A stretch of 64,000 bases of DNA from Salegentibacter salegens (GCF_900142975.1 NZ_LT670848.1:1364001-1428000); one strand, 5' to 3'; counted from the first letter of the stretch, positions 27,001-35,129 are shown. Notes: generated from the letters alone by a model not told the origin. A program made the numbers and translations.

Positions 27001-28564
27001 CGGGGTTACTTCTGGGGGTTTTGCCAATAGGTTGATCAGATACCCTAAGCAGCTTTAAGTCCTCCTTTTCAGAATATGCGGAAAGCTTTTGCAGTATTTG
27101 AGGTGTTTTTCTGCTTACGATAGTCAATTCTCCACTTTTAGGCTGAAAAAAATCTGCAGATACTTGGCCCGTTTCAGAATCAGGATTGGAAGTTTCTTTT
27201 TGGAATTCAGCTAAAGTAGGGCTGGATAAACCTTCCGTATTAAAAAATTTGCGGATCGGTCCGTTAAAAATGATTTCTCCTCCGTAAGCGCCGGCAGCCG
27301 GACCTAATTCAATTATCCAATCGGCAGATCTTATAAAATTTAAATCATGTTCTACCACCATCACTGTATTGCCACGCCTTATTAACCGCTTAAGAATATG
27401 ACGTAAATAGTTTTGGTAGTCCTCAGATAAGCCTATAGAAGGTTCATCAAAAACATACAGAATTCCTTGCAGACTACTGTTTACCTGTTTGATCAATTTT
27501 ATACGTTGCGCGTCTCCAGAAGAAATATCGGGACTTGGTGTACTTAGTCGGTATTCCTCCATTCCGAGTCTTATGAGGTCAAACAATTGAGTACAAATCT
27601 TATCAACCAAAACTCGTTCACCGACTGTTAAATTATTACTATTCAGCTTATTGTATAAATCGTTTAAAGGAAGTTCCATCCATTCCTGAAAGTTTAGTCC
27701 TTTCCATTGATATTTTAGGTGTTCAGCTTTAATCCGTGCGCCGTTACAACTGGGACAGGTTTCGGAACTAGCAAATTTTATAATATTTGGATTACGGTCT
27801 AGCCTTAGAATATTTTTCATTATTGGAAGCATGCCTTTATAAAAACCCTCTTCCCTGGGTTTCGCCTTAAAACCTTCCCATTTTAATCTAGATTCTAAAG
27901 TATGTTTCCCATAAAAAACTTTTAGTCGGTCACTTCCATTTAATACCACATCTTTTTGCTTATCGGTAAGTTCTACCCAGGGAATATCTACACTAAAACC
28001 ATGCGCCTGGCAGACTCTATTTAATTCATCTACTGTGATCTGGGAATATACGATGTAGCCATTAGGTAAGGTAGTGGTTATAGCTCCTTCCCTCAGGGTT
28101 TTGTTTTCATCGCCAATCAGTTTTTCAAGATCTATATATTCCGCCTCGCCAAGACCGTGACAATGTTCGCAAGCTCCTTTTGGGTGATTAAAAGAAAAGA
28201 GCGACTTGCTCATAGTTTCCGAAGCCGAATAACGAGCAAATAAAATTCTGAAGACCGCAGCAAGCTCTGAAAGTGTCCCAAAAGTGGCATTAATAGACTG
28301 GAAACGTTTAGATTGCTCCACCTTAATTACCGGCGGTAAGGATTCTATATCATCTACTTCAGCGGTGGGAATTAATTGCGCATTTTGTTGATTATATGCA
28401 GGGAGGCTTTCTAAAAAATAGCGGTAGCCTTCATTAGCAATAACATCCATAGCAAGGGATGATTTCCCTGAACCCGATAACCCGGTCACCACAATTAATT
28501 GGTTCTCCGGTATGTTAATATTTATGTTTTTAAGATTATTTTGGTGGGCATTAATGATGCGCAT
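24074..28564 (-). CDS. Tandem UvrA-like protein with four ABC ATPase units
   Basis: A 1496-residue protein made of two UvrA-like halves fused head to tail. ATPase unit 1 has Walker A GLSGSGKSS (28-36), signature SSGDAQ (348) and DEP (373). Unit 2 (about 484-720) keeps SDQPIGKTPRSNPATYTG, LSGGEAQ (650) and LEEPSIGL but has no Walker A. Unit 3 has GISGSGKSS (770-778), LSGGENQ (1096) and DEPSAGL. Unit 4 has SGKSGIGKTT (1241-1250), SSGEKQ and DEPSTGL. CxxC zinc modules occur at 132/135, 270/273, 560/563/583/586, 876/879, 1014/1017 and 1330/1333/1353/1356. The UvrB-binding insert of true UvrA is missing in both halves. It is not the housekeeping uvrA; perhaps a DNA-damage or drug-binding protein. 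ATG 28564 opens the conserved MRIINAHQNNLKNI. Confidence 0.88.
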   Translation of the reverse strand: MRIINAHQNNLKNININIPENQLIVVTGLSGSGKSSLAMDVIANEGYRYFLESLPAYNQQNAQLIPTAEVDDIESLPPVIKVEQSKRFQSINATFGTLSELAAVFRILFARYSASETMSKSLFSFNHPKGACEHCHGLGEAEYIDLEKLIGDENKTLREGAITTTLPNGYIVYSQITVDELNRVCQAHGFSVDIPWVELTDKQKDVVLNGSDRLKVFYGKHTLESRLKWEGFKAKPREEGFYKGMLPIMKNILRLDRNPNIIKFASSETCPSCNGARIKAEHLKYQWKGLNFQEWMELPLNDLYNKLNSNNLTVGERVLVDKICTQLFDLIRLGMEEYRLSTPSPDISSGDAQRIKLIKQVNSSLQGILYVFDEPSIGLSEDYQNYLRHILKRLIRRGNTVMVVEHDLNFIRSADWIIELGPAAGAYGGEIIFNGPIRKFFNTEGLSSPTLAEFQKETSNPDSETGQVSADFFQPKSGELTIVSRKTPQILQKLSAYSEKEDLKLLRVSDQPIGKTPRSNPATYTGLADKIRDLLAKSREAKALKLAKGAFSFNNKSGRCEACEGAGVISLSMNVMGTINQVCPTCNGKRFKPEVLKIHWNNKNISEIYDLSIEEAFDFFSEEKKITKIISLMLQLGLGYIKLGQPSNTLSGGEAQRIKLTKHFAKQSKKTLLLLEEPSIGLHQQNVRQLLKALHRLKKQTAGIICFENHPLFQSSANVLVNNTIKAQAPDLKEPPDQRRDTIFLKGARTHYLKDLDVNLPKNQLSVITGISGSGKSSLVIDTLHGYGLQEMTKQFSSYQQSRVGVNFQFEVDHIEGLSPTICVTRKEKSFTDRSDIAKQTGIDKILRFAFSRKAQYEGADLSASHFSNNHELGKCAICDGMGQELLPDLDKIVLDQNKSIAGGLFDHNKPLAYYGQASSQYMAIVKELGATYGFSLETSFKELTDKQKDILFHGAGNTVWKTNWLFKTKTREGIQEVSMKWEGLFHYLKEEYYKTRKNKNIEKLKALFSLEECSHCFGSGLKPERLAFQIGGKSIHEIRSLDFKALENWLLADSNQEVMDKKLISNIQPHLINTIKRAKQLHIDHLQLNRKSNTLSGGENQRVTLIKQLNSPLKGITYLLDEPSAGLSNDNIPDLINILKELIEKGNTVIVIEHNKEIILKADRLVQLGPQAGKLGGYITFQGSPQDYLKQEDCHPFLKEPSKAIELKGAKESISIQKLSKHTLVKVALEVPVGGITAISGKSGIGKTTLVKDILIPSIETGMPVNCERIKFPKKYAVAHYFESKKLRSHANTLLVSYLDLLKETSKIFANETGLKPRDFSYKTKTSQCSNCKGKGYMETSLDVAANAIEKCEVCKGQRYQPHILRHTVNSKNIAKVLALNLNELKEWLTNTQVSDKTFQFLNQLEEIGLAHLRLDQAVQSLSSGEKQRLLLLNWLQDQTTNALYILDEPSTGLHYADIDLLYAILQKLSEANDILIIDHNPYLLEKIGIGVVLK

Positions 28565-28664
28565 AAAGGCTTGCTCTTTTTTAAAAAATAAAGATAGAAA
28601 GATTATACAGCCTGGGATGAATTTTAAGGAAAGCATAGGAAAATTTCATCTCGTTTGAATTTAT

Positions 28665-28735
28665 TCGATAATCGAGATTTAAATATTCTTTCCTTTCTAA
28701 ATGCCTCCTGAGCTTACTTCGCAGTAATTTAATAT
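28665..28735 (+). repeat. Family B MITE-like element copy 3
   Basis: Starts TCGATAATCGAGATTTAAAT and contains AAATGCCTC and TGAGCTT as in the ridA copy; its right end is eroded. It lies in the spacer upstream of the UvrA-like gene. Confidence 0.5.
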
Positions 28736-28757
28736 GAACAAGTTTTGCTGAGTTTTA

Positions 28758-29615
28758 CTATTTGCTCATTGCATCATTTATTTTTTTGGTATCTACATAT
28801 TGCTGAAAGGCACTAACTTTTCCATCTTTTAAAGTCCATAGGTGAGCAACTTGTGCATTATAAGTTTTACCCGTTTCTTTAACTTTAGCATCATAGCGAA
28901 GTGTCGCCATTATTTGATTGTTATTCGTTTCGTGCAGCTTAATGTCTTCCAGTTTAAAATACTCGTGTTCCGCTCCAATTCTTGCGAGGACTCCGTTTAG
29001 AATCGCTTCTGGACCTATGTATGGATTACCATCGGCATAGGCGTTACCTTCGGCTTCGTTCCATATAATTTCTTCGTCCATTGCTTCGAGAACAGAAGGA
29101 ATATCACCCTGGGCAAATGAATTGTAAAGCCCTTCAATAATGCCTGTATTTTGATTGGTACTTTCAGGTTTCATCTCCACCCTAATGAGGCGTAGTGGTT
29201 TAGTCTTGCTAAGATTCACGACAGAATGTGGTGCTTCCGGTTCCTTGTTCATGGTGAGCGGAAAGCTTAATGGTTCTGGAAGTTTTTGGGTATCAAAAAT
29301 AACACTATCGTTGCTGTCATAATCAATAAAATCACCGGCTTCCTGAATATATAAAACGCTTGGCCATTTGTGATGGTGAAGCGGTTCTTTTTCTTCCGGA
29401 GCCAAATAAACTTCAAGTACCCTTACCTGGTCATTCTCTAATAATATTTTATGATTATTTGGAGCAGCTATAACGGCATCCAGTTCAGCAGGCCAATTAG
29501 CCGGGTTTCCTGTTTTATAATCTATTTTTTGACTTTCTTCATATTCCTGTCCAAAAGTGGTAATGGTCACAAAAAATACGGCCAAGAAAATAGCCTGGTT
29601 TTTAAGTGTTTTCAT
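28758..29615 (-). CDS. Exported fusion of a cupin-like domain and an NTF2-like domain
   Basis: A 285-residue protein with a signal peptide (MKTLKNQAIFLAVFFVTITT, FGQ). Residues about 50-155 look like a cupin: NHKILLENDQVRVLEVYLAP, HHHKWPSVLYI with three consecutive His, and APHSVVNLSKTKPLRLIRVE. Residues about 160-285 are a SnoaL-like NTF2 domain (IIEGLYNSFAQGDIPSVLEA, MDEEIIWNEAEG, VAHLWTLKDGKVSAFQQYVD). The His cluster could bind a metal. It is the last gene of a same-strand cluster of similar exported proteins, behind the broken ridA-like gene. Substrate unknown. Confidence 0.78.
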   Translation of the reverse strand: MKTLKNQAIFLAVFFVTITTFGQEYEESQKIDYKTGNPANWPAELDAVIAAPNNHKILLENDQVRVLEVYLAPEEKEPLHHHKWPSVLYIQEAGDFIDYDSNDSVIFDTQKLPEPLSFPLTMNKEPEAPHSVVNLSKTKPLRLIRVEMKPESTNQNTGIIEGLYNSFAQGDIPSVLEAMDEEIIWNEAEGNAYADGNPYIGPEAILNGVLARIGAEHEYFKLEDIKLHETNNNQIMATLRYDAKVKETGKTYNAQVAHLWTLKDGKVSAFQQYVDTKKINDAMSK

Positions 29616-29634
29616 AATTTATTTTTTAAACTTT

Positions 29635-30138
29635 TTACTGTTCTAAATGCGCTTCCAATTCTATTTCAATTAAAAATTCGGGGAGCGCCAGTTCTTTTAC
29701 GCCAAGCCAGGATCCGGTGGGGAAATGCTTTTTGTAAATTTTAGTTCTATAACCTGCAAAATTCCAGAAATTTGGGCATATTGGTGGTGAATATGTTTTC
29801 TACAACCAAACCACATCGTCAAAGCTGGAGTTATAGTGTTTCAGCACTTTCTCCAAATCGGAATAGCAGTTTTTCATTTGTTGTTCAAAATCACCTACAG
29901 CGGTTGGATTGCCTTCATTGTCCATACTCACGGCACCGGAAATTTTTATGCTGTTCCCAATTTTTACTCGATAATCGAGATTTGAATGCTCCGAGATTTG
30001 TCTCGAATCAAAATGTTTTTCTTATAAAATGCCTCGTGAGCTTCCCCCGAGGTAGTTCATTGCGTGTGAATAGCCATAGGATTTTTCTACTTCCGGCCTG
30101 AGCAAAAAATATTCAGATTTTTGGTTTGACTTTTCCAT
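29635..30138 (-). pseudogene. RidA-family gene disrupted by a 93-bp repeat and two small insertions
   Basis: Starts MEKSNQKSEYFLLRPEVEKS, YGYSHA, then is interrupted by the element at 29968-30060. Removing it joins SHA exactly in frame to VKIGNSIKISGAVSMDNEGN. Further on, a tandem TGGTT duplication after FDDVV and an extra T before GCAGG each shift the frame; correcting both gives VENIFTTNMPKFLEFAGYR and LGVKELALPEFLIEIELEAH. The product would have been a 135-residue-class Rid protein, a family that deaminates reactive enamines/imines. It lies inside the operon-like cluster of exported proteins but had no signal peptide itself. Confidence 0.85.
29968..30060 (+). repeat. Family B MITE-like element copy 4, inserted in the RidA gene
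   Basis: A 93-bp insertion, delimited by the restored reading frame of the host gene. It begins TCGATAATCGAGATTTGAAT and ends CCCCCGAGGTAGTTCAT, with internal hairpins (CCGAGATTTGTCTCG and CCTCGTGAGCTTCCCCCGAGG region). No target duplication is visible. This copy defines the element boundaries. Confidence 0.75.
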
Positions 30139-30173
30139 AATTAAAATTCATTGAATAATAGATGTTTTCATTT

Positions 30174-30956
30174 CTATCGCACCTTTCTTTGAAGCGTAGC
30201 CATGTATCTATATTTTAGATCACGCAGCGTCAATGCTTTTTCAATTTTTCCCATCTGTTCTTCAGATAAAGCTGGTCCCTGATTAGCCCAGGAGCTAAAA
30301 AGTTGTTCGTAATTTTCATACATATCTACGGTGATATGGGTTGCATAAACATCACTTCCCGCAGGCAACATATAACGCAGTAAATCCCAATTTGCCCTGA
30401 AGCCATCATCCACTTCTTTTTGATGCAAGGGCAGGAAAAGTTCTGATTCATTTTGCTCAAAGATGCTGTAATTCTCCTGTGAGACTTTCATTAAATTAAT
30501 TGCTGCAACTGTTCCCAGGGGCATTTCAAAATCCCCTTTTGTGACCGCTATTTGTTCTAGATATATTCGCTTTGCCAGATCTCTTGATTTTCCGGTGTTG
30601 TAGAATTTTTCATTTAGATCATCTTCTGGCATGTCTGGATAAGCTGCATTTAAAGCGGCCTCAAAATCTCCGGCACTGCTCATCATTTTTAACGGATCGT
30701 TATAAATGCTTACCGTTAGGTATTGATAGCCCTGATCTTCACCTCCGGGCTGTAAACTCCAAAGGTCCCAGCCCAGAATATCTCCATTTTTAACGCGTTG
30801 TACGTGAATTTCTTCCCAGAATGCTTCGGTTTCCATATAAGCTTGTTCCTGCTCATTATCTACTTTCATAAATTCGAAAATTAAATAAAGTTTGTCCTGG
30901 GCTATACCGGTATTGCTAACCAGCATCAATGCCATAATAATTAGTAACTTTTTCAT
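30174..30956 (-). CDS. Exported protein of unknown function, ferredoxin-fold-like repeats
   Basis: A 260-residue protein with a signal peptide (MKKLLIIMALMLVSNTGIAQ). It has two repeated units of a strand-helix-strand type (KLYLIFEFMKVDNEQEQAYM, FWEEIHVQRVKNGDILGWDL, then AAINLMKVSQENYSIFEQNE), reminiscent of dimeric alpha-beta barrel or NIPSNAP-like proteins. It resembles the 253-residue product at 32924-33685 in overall layout. I cannot assign a reaction. It lies 29 bp behind the NAD-dependent reductase gene in the same cluster. Confidence 0.6.
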   Translation of the reverse strand: MKKLLIIMALMLVSNTGIAQDKLYLIFEFMKVDNEQEQAYMETEAFWEEIHVQRVKNGDILGWDLWSLQPGGEDQGYQYLTVSIYNDPLKMMSSAGDFEAALNAAYPDMPEDDLNEKFYNTGKSRDLAKRIYLEQIAVTKGDFEMPLGTVAAINLMKVSQENYSIFEQNESELFLPLHQKEVDDGFRANWDLLRYMLPAGSDVYATHITVDMYENYEQLFSSWANQGPALSEEQMGKIEKALTLRDLKYRYMATLQRKVR

Positions 30957-30985
30957 GATTAATATGTTTTAAATTCGGTAATTTT

Positions 30986-31930
30986 TCATTTAGAGTAACC
31001 CCTTAGGGTTTCTCTTACAGGCCTGAACTGAATTCCTAAATCCGTTTTCGCGAGATCGTTTTTATAGACGATTTGTGCTTTTTCTTTGGGTTCTTTATGA
31101 TTCAACATTTGATGAATATCCCATACTTTATAGGTTTCACTCGTTAAAAGGTAATCCTTGCAGTGTAAACCCTTTTTCGTGGCCGCCTGGTACGTGGCAT
31201 TAGCCACATCTTCAACATCTACCACGGCAAAAGGAACATTATTATCGTAGAGCCTTTGAATAAAATCATCTGGCGCTATCTTGTTTTTTATAAGAAATTG
31301 CAGGCCGTTAGAGGTCGAGTCTTCTCTATTAGACAAAGATTTACCCATAACCATGACGGGGGAAACAGAACAAATTTCAAATGGTAGTTCCGGGTTATTT
31401 GCAATAAATTCCTCTACGACCTGGTTGGCAATAAATTTGGCTTGAGAGTATGGATGACTATCTTCACTGGTGTACCTGTCCTCTTTTTCATCAAAAGTAT
31501 CGGTGAAACTTTTGCCACCCGCAGGCATAGGGAAATTGGTATTCCAGGCTGCAACCGAAGCGATAAAAACCACTTTTTCAATATTCGAAGCCTCGCTTAT
31601 GGCTTCGAGAAAATTTTGGGTTCCTTTTATGGTGGGATCAAAAAGTTCAGCCTGTGGGTCTTTAACATCCAGTTGAAACGGGGTTCCACTGTGGATTACG
31701 ATGTCACAATCCTTTATAAAATCTTTTAAAGGATCCAGATCTTCCAGCTTGAATGCCCTGATGTTGAGGTTTTCTGAATTTTGAAGATCAAAAAGATGCT
31801 GATATTTTTCGCTTTTATGAATATTGGTGACCGAGACTTTTACCTCGTAGCCTTCTTCCAAAAATTTCCTGGTTATGTAGCTTCCAATAAAGCCCGAACC
31901 GCCTATAATTCCTACCGTTTTCATCATCAT
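30986..31930 (-). CDS. NAD(P)-dependent epimerase/reductase (extended SDR, dihydroflavonol-reductase-like)
   Basis: A 314-residue extended SDR. It has the nucleotide-binding GIIGGSGFIGSYITRKFLEE, DIVIHSGTPF, VVFIASVAAW, and the active site HPYSQAKFIANQVVEEF with Tyr and Lys. The layout is that of dihydroflavonol 4-reductase or cinnamoyl-CoA reductase-like enzymes reducing a ketone or aldehyde. It is the only clear cytoplasmic enzyme in a cluster otherwise coding exported small-fold proteins. Start: three consecutive Met codons; any could be used. Confidence 0.85.
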   Translation of the reverse strand: MMMKTVGIIGGSGFIGSYITRKFLEEGYEVKVSVTNIHKSEKYQHLFDLQNSENLNIRAFKLEDLDPLKDFIKDCDIVIHSGTPFQLDVKDPQAELFDPTIKGTQNFLEAISEASNIEKVVFIASVAAWNTNFPMPAGGKSFTDTFDEKEDRYTSEDSHPYSQAKFIANQVVEEFIANNPELPFEICSVSPVMVMGKSLSNREDSTSNGLQFLIKNKIAPDDFIQRLYDNNVPFAVVDVEDVANATYQAATKKGLHCKDYLLTSETYKVWDIHQMLNHKEPKEKAQIVYKNDLAKTDLGIQFRPVRETLRGYSK

Positions 31931-31962
31931 AGCATTTTAGTAAGTCATTACTGTATTAACAG

Positions 31963-32481
31963 CTAATTCCCTGTCCTTTCTTCTGAAGAACTTAATTCAT
32001 CTGCCTGCTGGATATCCCTTATTATTTTTGAAACATCCCAGTAACCGAATTCCCGTACAATTTTTCCGTTAACAAATTGGGCAGTAATATGGGTGGGAAT
32101 TTGATACACTTTATTGTTTGTTTTAAAAGTACCTTCCCAAAGGCCCCAAAAGTTCACCCAGGTTTCGCCTTTATCGTTTACGATCATTTCATATTCAGAT
32201 TCATCGTCTACAAAATCCCAGCGAGAAAATTGAGAGGCATCTTTCTTATTTTCAGCTAAGAATTGCGTCAGGTTTTTCCCGTCTTCTTCCGTTACGTTGT
32301 TCATTATTTTAGCGGTGTCGCTATAATGTGCTACCATTGCTTCCCAATCCCTATCTTCATAATCTTCCAGTACCTGCTTGTAAGTTTCTATTTCGGGTGA
32401 TTGCTGGGTGTAGCGTTTGCTTTGTTGGTTACAGGCTATAAATATGACTATTGCAATTCCTAATGACATTAATTCTTTCAT
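31963..32481 (-). CDS. NTF2-like (SnoaL-type) lipoprotein
   Basis: A 172-residue protein with a lipoprotein signal (SLGIAIVIFIAC, cysteine about 17). The mature part is one NTF2-like domain: ETYKQVLEDYEDRDWEAMVA, HYSDTAKIMNNVTEEDGKNL, WVNFWGLWEGTFKTNNKVYQ, THITAQFVNGKIVREFGYWD. This is typical of SnoaL-like polyketide-cyclase-fold proteins, here anchored to the envelope. It lies 17 bp behind the next NTF2-like gene. Confidence 0.8.
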   Translation of the reverse strand: MKELMSLGIAIVIFIACNQQSKRYTQQSPEIETYKQVLEDYEDRDWEAMVAHYSDTAKIMNNVTEEDGKNLTQFLAENKKDASQFSRWDFVDDESEYEMIVNDKGETWVNFWGLWEGTFKTNNKVYQIPTHITAQFVNGKIVREFGYWDVSKIIRDIQQADELSSSEERTGN

Positions 32482-32498
32482 GACTTTTATTTTTTATG

Positions 32499-32909
32499 TT
32501 ATTCTAAGAAACCTATTATTTTACCATTTTTTAAAGACCAGTAATGCTTAAATCTCGTGGAGATGTATTCACATTCTGTTGCTTTGCGACCCTTGACTAT
32601 CCCGGTAACTAATACCTTATTTTTATCTGATAGCTGAAAATTGAGATTTTTAAATAGAATGCTTTGCCATTCATTTTTTATAATCGCGCTAAGCGTAATA
32701 TTGTCATTGGTTTTCTTTACACTTTCTATTTCATCCCAATTTATACTGTTTGTTAATGCTGCAATTTCATTTGAAGTTGCATTCTTATTTTGCAAAACTT
32801 CATATAGCTCTTTTACCATATCTTGATCAATATTTTCTTGCCCCTGCAAGTAGTTTGAATTAAACAATACAGTAAGTAATGGGATGAAATATAGGTGTAA
32901 GATTTTCAT
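32499..32909 (-). CDS. Small exported NTF2-like protein
   Basis: A 136-residue protein with a probable signal peptide (MKILHLYFIPLLTVLFNSNY). The rest fits a minimal NTF2-like fold: NIDQDMVKELYEVLQNKNAT, TLSAIIKNEWQSILFKNLNF, VLVTGIVKGRKATECEYIST, RFKHYWSLKNGKIIGFLE. The assignment is weaker than for its neighbours. Spacing is 14 bp from the gene before and 17 bp to the gene after, consistent with one transcript. Confidence 0.6.
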   Translation of the reverse strand: MKILHLYFIPLLTVLFNSNYLQGQENIDQDMVKELYEVLQNKNATSNEIAALTNSINWDEIESVKKTNDNITLSAIIKNEWQSILFKNLNFQLSDKNKVLVTGIVKGRKATECEYISTRFKHYWSLKNGKIIGFLE

Positions 32910-32923
32910 AGCTGCTCTTTTAA

Positions 32924-33685
32924 TTAATTGGTGGTGTAAGCTAGATCTGGACGCATACGGCCTGTTTTAGATTCATATTTATGAACGTATTGCATTAAAT
33001 CATCAAATAATTTCTCACCTTCTTCTCCCAGAAGTTTGTCTGTTTCTTCAGAAGTTTTTGCGTAAGATTGTGCATCTTTTGCTGAAATTACCACGAGGTA
33101 ATAATCTCCATTACTTCCAAAACCATTACGATAAATCCTGAAATGTTGTTTAGCACCTTTTGTTTCGTAAAGGGATTTAACCTCCTTCATCTTGTTTCTA
33201 AGATTTGCAACATTTTGTGGTGTAACGTGGAAGAAATGCCATTTCCTGTAATCTTCTCCTTCAGTATTTGTGGTAAGGCCATTGGGCATATAAGACATAT
33301 CGTCTATTAAATGCACCATATAATTGCGGTGGGTATCGTAGCATTTATCAAAACGAGTAAATATCGCCCTGAAGTTTTCTTCTCCCATTTTTTCAGCTAA
33401 AGGTGCCATTGGATTTTTATCAAAATCGGCCATACTATTAATAGGAGAAATACTTAAATAGGTTCCGTCACTAATGCTTGCCGTAGCCCAGTCTGCATCT
33501 TTAAGATCATTTTCTTTGCAGGCTTTAATAAAATCTTTGGTAACGGTTTCATATTCTTTTAGCATAGAAGGTTTAACCTGGTCTTCATGTATCCAGAAAG
33601 CCTGATTAACATTTTGAGCAAAGAGGTTGGTGGTTTGCAATAATAAAATTGTGAAGAGCAAGGTGATAAACTTTAGATTTTTCAT
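32924..33685 (-). CDS. Exported protein of unknown function, first gene of the cluster
   Basis: A 253-residue protein with a signal peptide (LLFTILLLQTTNLFA). The mature part has two units with an aromatic start (QAFWIHEDQVKPSMLKEYET; WHFFHVTPQNVANLRNKMKE) and RIYRNGFGSNGDYYLVVIS, giving an internal-repeat look similar to the product of 30174-30956. A dimeric ferredoxin-like barrel is plausible. No known function. It is the promoter-proximal gene of the six-gene cluster and lies 118 bp downstream of the LytTR regulator. Confidence 0.6.
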   Translation of the reverse strand: MKNLKFITLLFTILLLQTTNLFAQNVNQAFWIHEDQVKPSMLKEYETVTKDFIKACKENDLKDADWATASISDGTYLSISPINSMADFDKNPMAPLAEKMGEENFRAIFTRFDKCYDTHRNYMVHLIDDMSYMPNGLTTNTEGEDYRKWHFFHVTPQNVANLRNKMKEVKSLYETKGAKQHFRIYRNGFGSNGDYYLVVISAKDAQSYAKTSEETDKLLGEEGEKLFDDLMQYVHKYESKTGRMRPDLAYTTN

Positions 33686-33803
33686 AATTTCCTGATTTAA
33701 AATTAATTGTTAAGTCAATTTACATCAGGAAATAACTGAAAACAAGCGGGTTAGGACGAATAGGATAGAATACTGTCCTAAAGGAGATTATATTTACCGG
33801 GAC

Positions 33804-34550
33804 TTAAATAGTTTGCAGTCTTTTTAAAAGCTCCGGTCGCATGCCTTTAGCCATGGGAATTGCTTTTTTTGCAATTACAACGTGGGTACCGGCTATTTCG
33901 TCTATCCTGGAGAGGTTGATGATGTAAGATCTATGTATCCTGAAAAAATGCCTTTGAGGCAGTTTTTTATCCATATCCTTAAGGGTTGTTACCAGCAAAT
34001 ATTCTTTATCGGTAGAAAATACCCGGCAGTAGTTGCGATCGGCTTCTATATATCTAATGGCTTTAATATCTACTTTCACCATAGTTTCCTGGTGGCGTAT
34101 AAAAAGGCATTCTTTTAAAACAAAAGTTGAATTTTCTGTTTTAGTGCCATTTTTTTCAACCGCGATATTACATTTTAACTGATTTATAGTAAGCTCAATA
34201 CTGCGTTGTAAGTCTAGTTTCTTAAATGGTTTGGAGATAAAAGCATAAGGATGGGTTACTTTAGCCCTGTTGAAATTGGCCTCATCAGCATTGGCGGTAA
34301 GATAAATAATAGCCAAATTACTATGAATTTTGAGCATTTTATGCGCAGTTTCAATTCCATCCAATTCACCTTTAAGTTGAATATCAATCAAAACAATATC
34401 GGGAAGATTATTTTTTATATGCGTCAAAGCGTCTTCACCCCTGGGAATAATACCTGAAACTTCATACCCCATTTCTGTAAGCTGCAGCGAAATATTTGCC
34501 GCAATAATCATTTCATCCTCAACTATTAATATTTGTATAGGTTGGATCAT
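33804..34550 (-). CDS. LytTR-family response regulator
   Basis: A 248-residue two-domain regulator. The receiver domain (residues 1-125) has the acidic pair E11/D12, phosphoacceptor D56 (IVLIDIQLKG), T85 and K107 (ISKPFKK). The LytTR DNA-binding domain follows (about 145-245: IRHQETMVKVDIKAIRYIEA, HFFRIHRSYIINLSRI). No sensor kinase is adjacent. It lies upstream of, and co-directional with, the cluster of exported proteins and may control it; the spacer carries TAGGAC and GTCCTA as inverted halves near 33752 and 33775. The target link is inference. Confidence 0.9.
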   Translation of the reverse strand: MIQPIQILIVEDEMIIAANISLQLTEMGYEVSGIIPRGEDALTHIKNNLPDIVLIDIQLKGELDGIETAHKMLKIHSNLAIIYLTANADEANFNRAKVTHPYAFISKPFKKLDLQRSIELTINQLKCNIAVEKNGTKTENSTFVLKECLFIRHQETMVKVDIKAIRYIEADRNYCRVFSTDKEYLLVTTLKDMDKKLPQRHFFRIHRSYIINLSRIDEIAGTHVVIAKKAIPMAKGMRPELLKRLQTI

Positions 34551-34878
34551 TTTACCACTTGTATTTAATTCCTCCCAGATTTGATATGAGGTATAATTTT
34601 TTCAAAAATTGAATACAGCATTTTTCTTCCATTTTTAGAGGCTATCTAAAAAATAGAAGGGCGCTGTGCAGGTTAAGAAAGATGGGGTGTAATTGAAATA
34701 TCTTAGTAATATATTCTGGGGAGGGGGAAATTAACCAGAACCCTTAATTCTGTAGGCGTAATTTTAAAGTCTTTATAAGACTCTAAGTTAATGAAAATCT
34801 CCTAAATGCTGGTTTTAAAGTTTTTGACACTGGTGTCCTAGATTTTTCTTATTCTATCATCTTGTAAATGTTGTTATC
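34551..34878. other. Non-coding stretch left of the island
   Basis: About 330 bp upstream of the LytTR gene. I see no ORF with coding character; a short palindrome AGTCTTTATAAGACT lies near 34771. The stretch leads into a series of gene remnants. Confidence 0.4.
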
Positions 34879-34983
34879 GTTAACCCCGAAAATGATGAAG
34901 ATCTAAAAAAACGCGAATGTGCAGAGTTAGTAGTTAAGGATATAAGACAGGCTACTGCTACGTCTTTATGGTGTTTTTATTAA
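34879..34983 (+). pseudogene. Remnant of an ASCH-domain gene
   Basis: A 34-codon frame (VNPENDEDLKKRECAELVVK, DIRQATATSLWCFY, stop) is clearly related to residues 38-71 of the intact ASCH protein at 50168-50647 (ECAELVGRGIKQATATSLWW). The DNA also shares GCTACTGCTACGTCTTTATG. The rest of the gene is gone. Confidence 0.75.
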
Positions 34984-35129
34984 GAGATTCAAAGATTTTT
35001 TCATCGTTAAATAATTTTCGAAAAATATCTGAATGAAATAGTAGTAAAACTCCCTGCAGCTTGCACTGTCCTTATTAAACTGAATTTTTGAACTATGAGC
35101 ATTCCCATTTTTTGTAATAATATTTCTGG

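Noticed and set aside
26760..27058. Two overlapping plus-strand ORFs of 78 and 96 codons
   Set aside because: Both are antisense shadows of the UvrA-like gene, which has clear motifs in the other strand.
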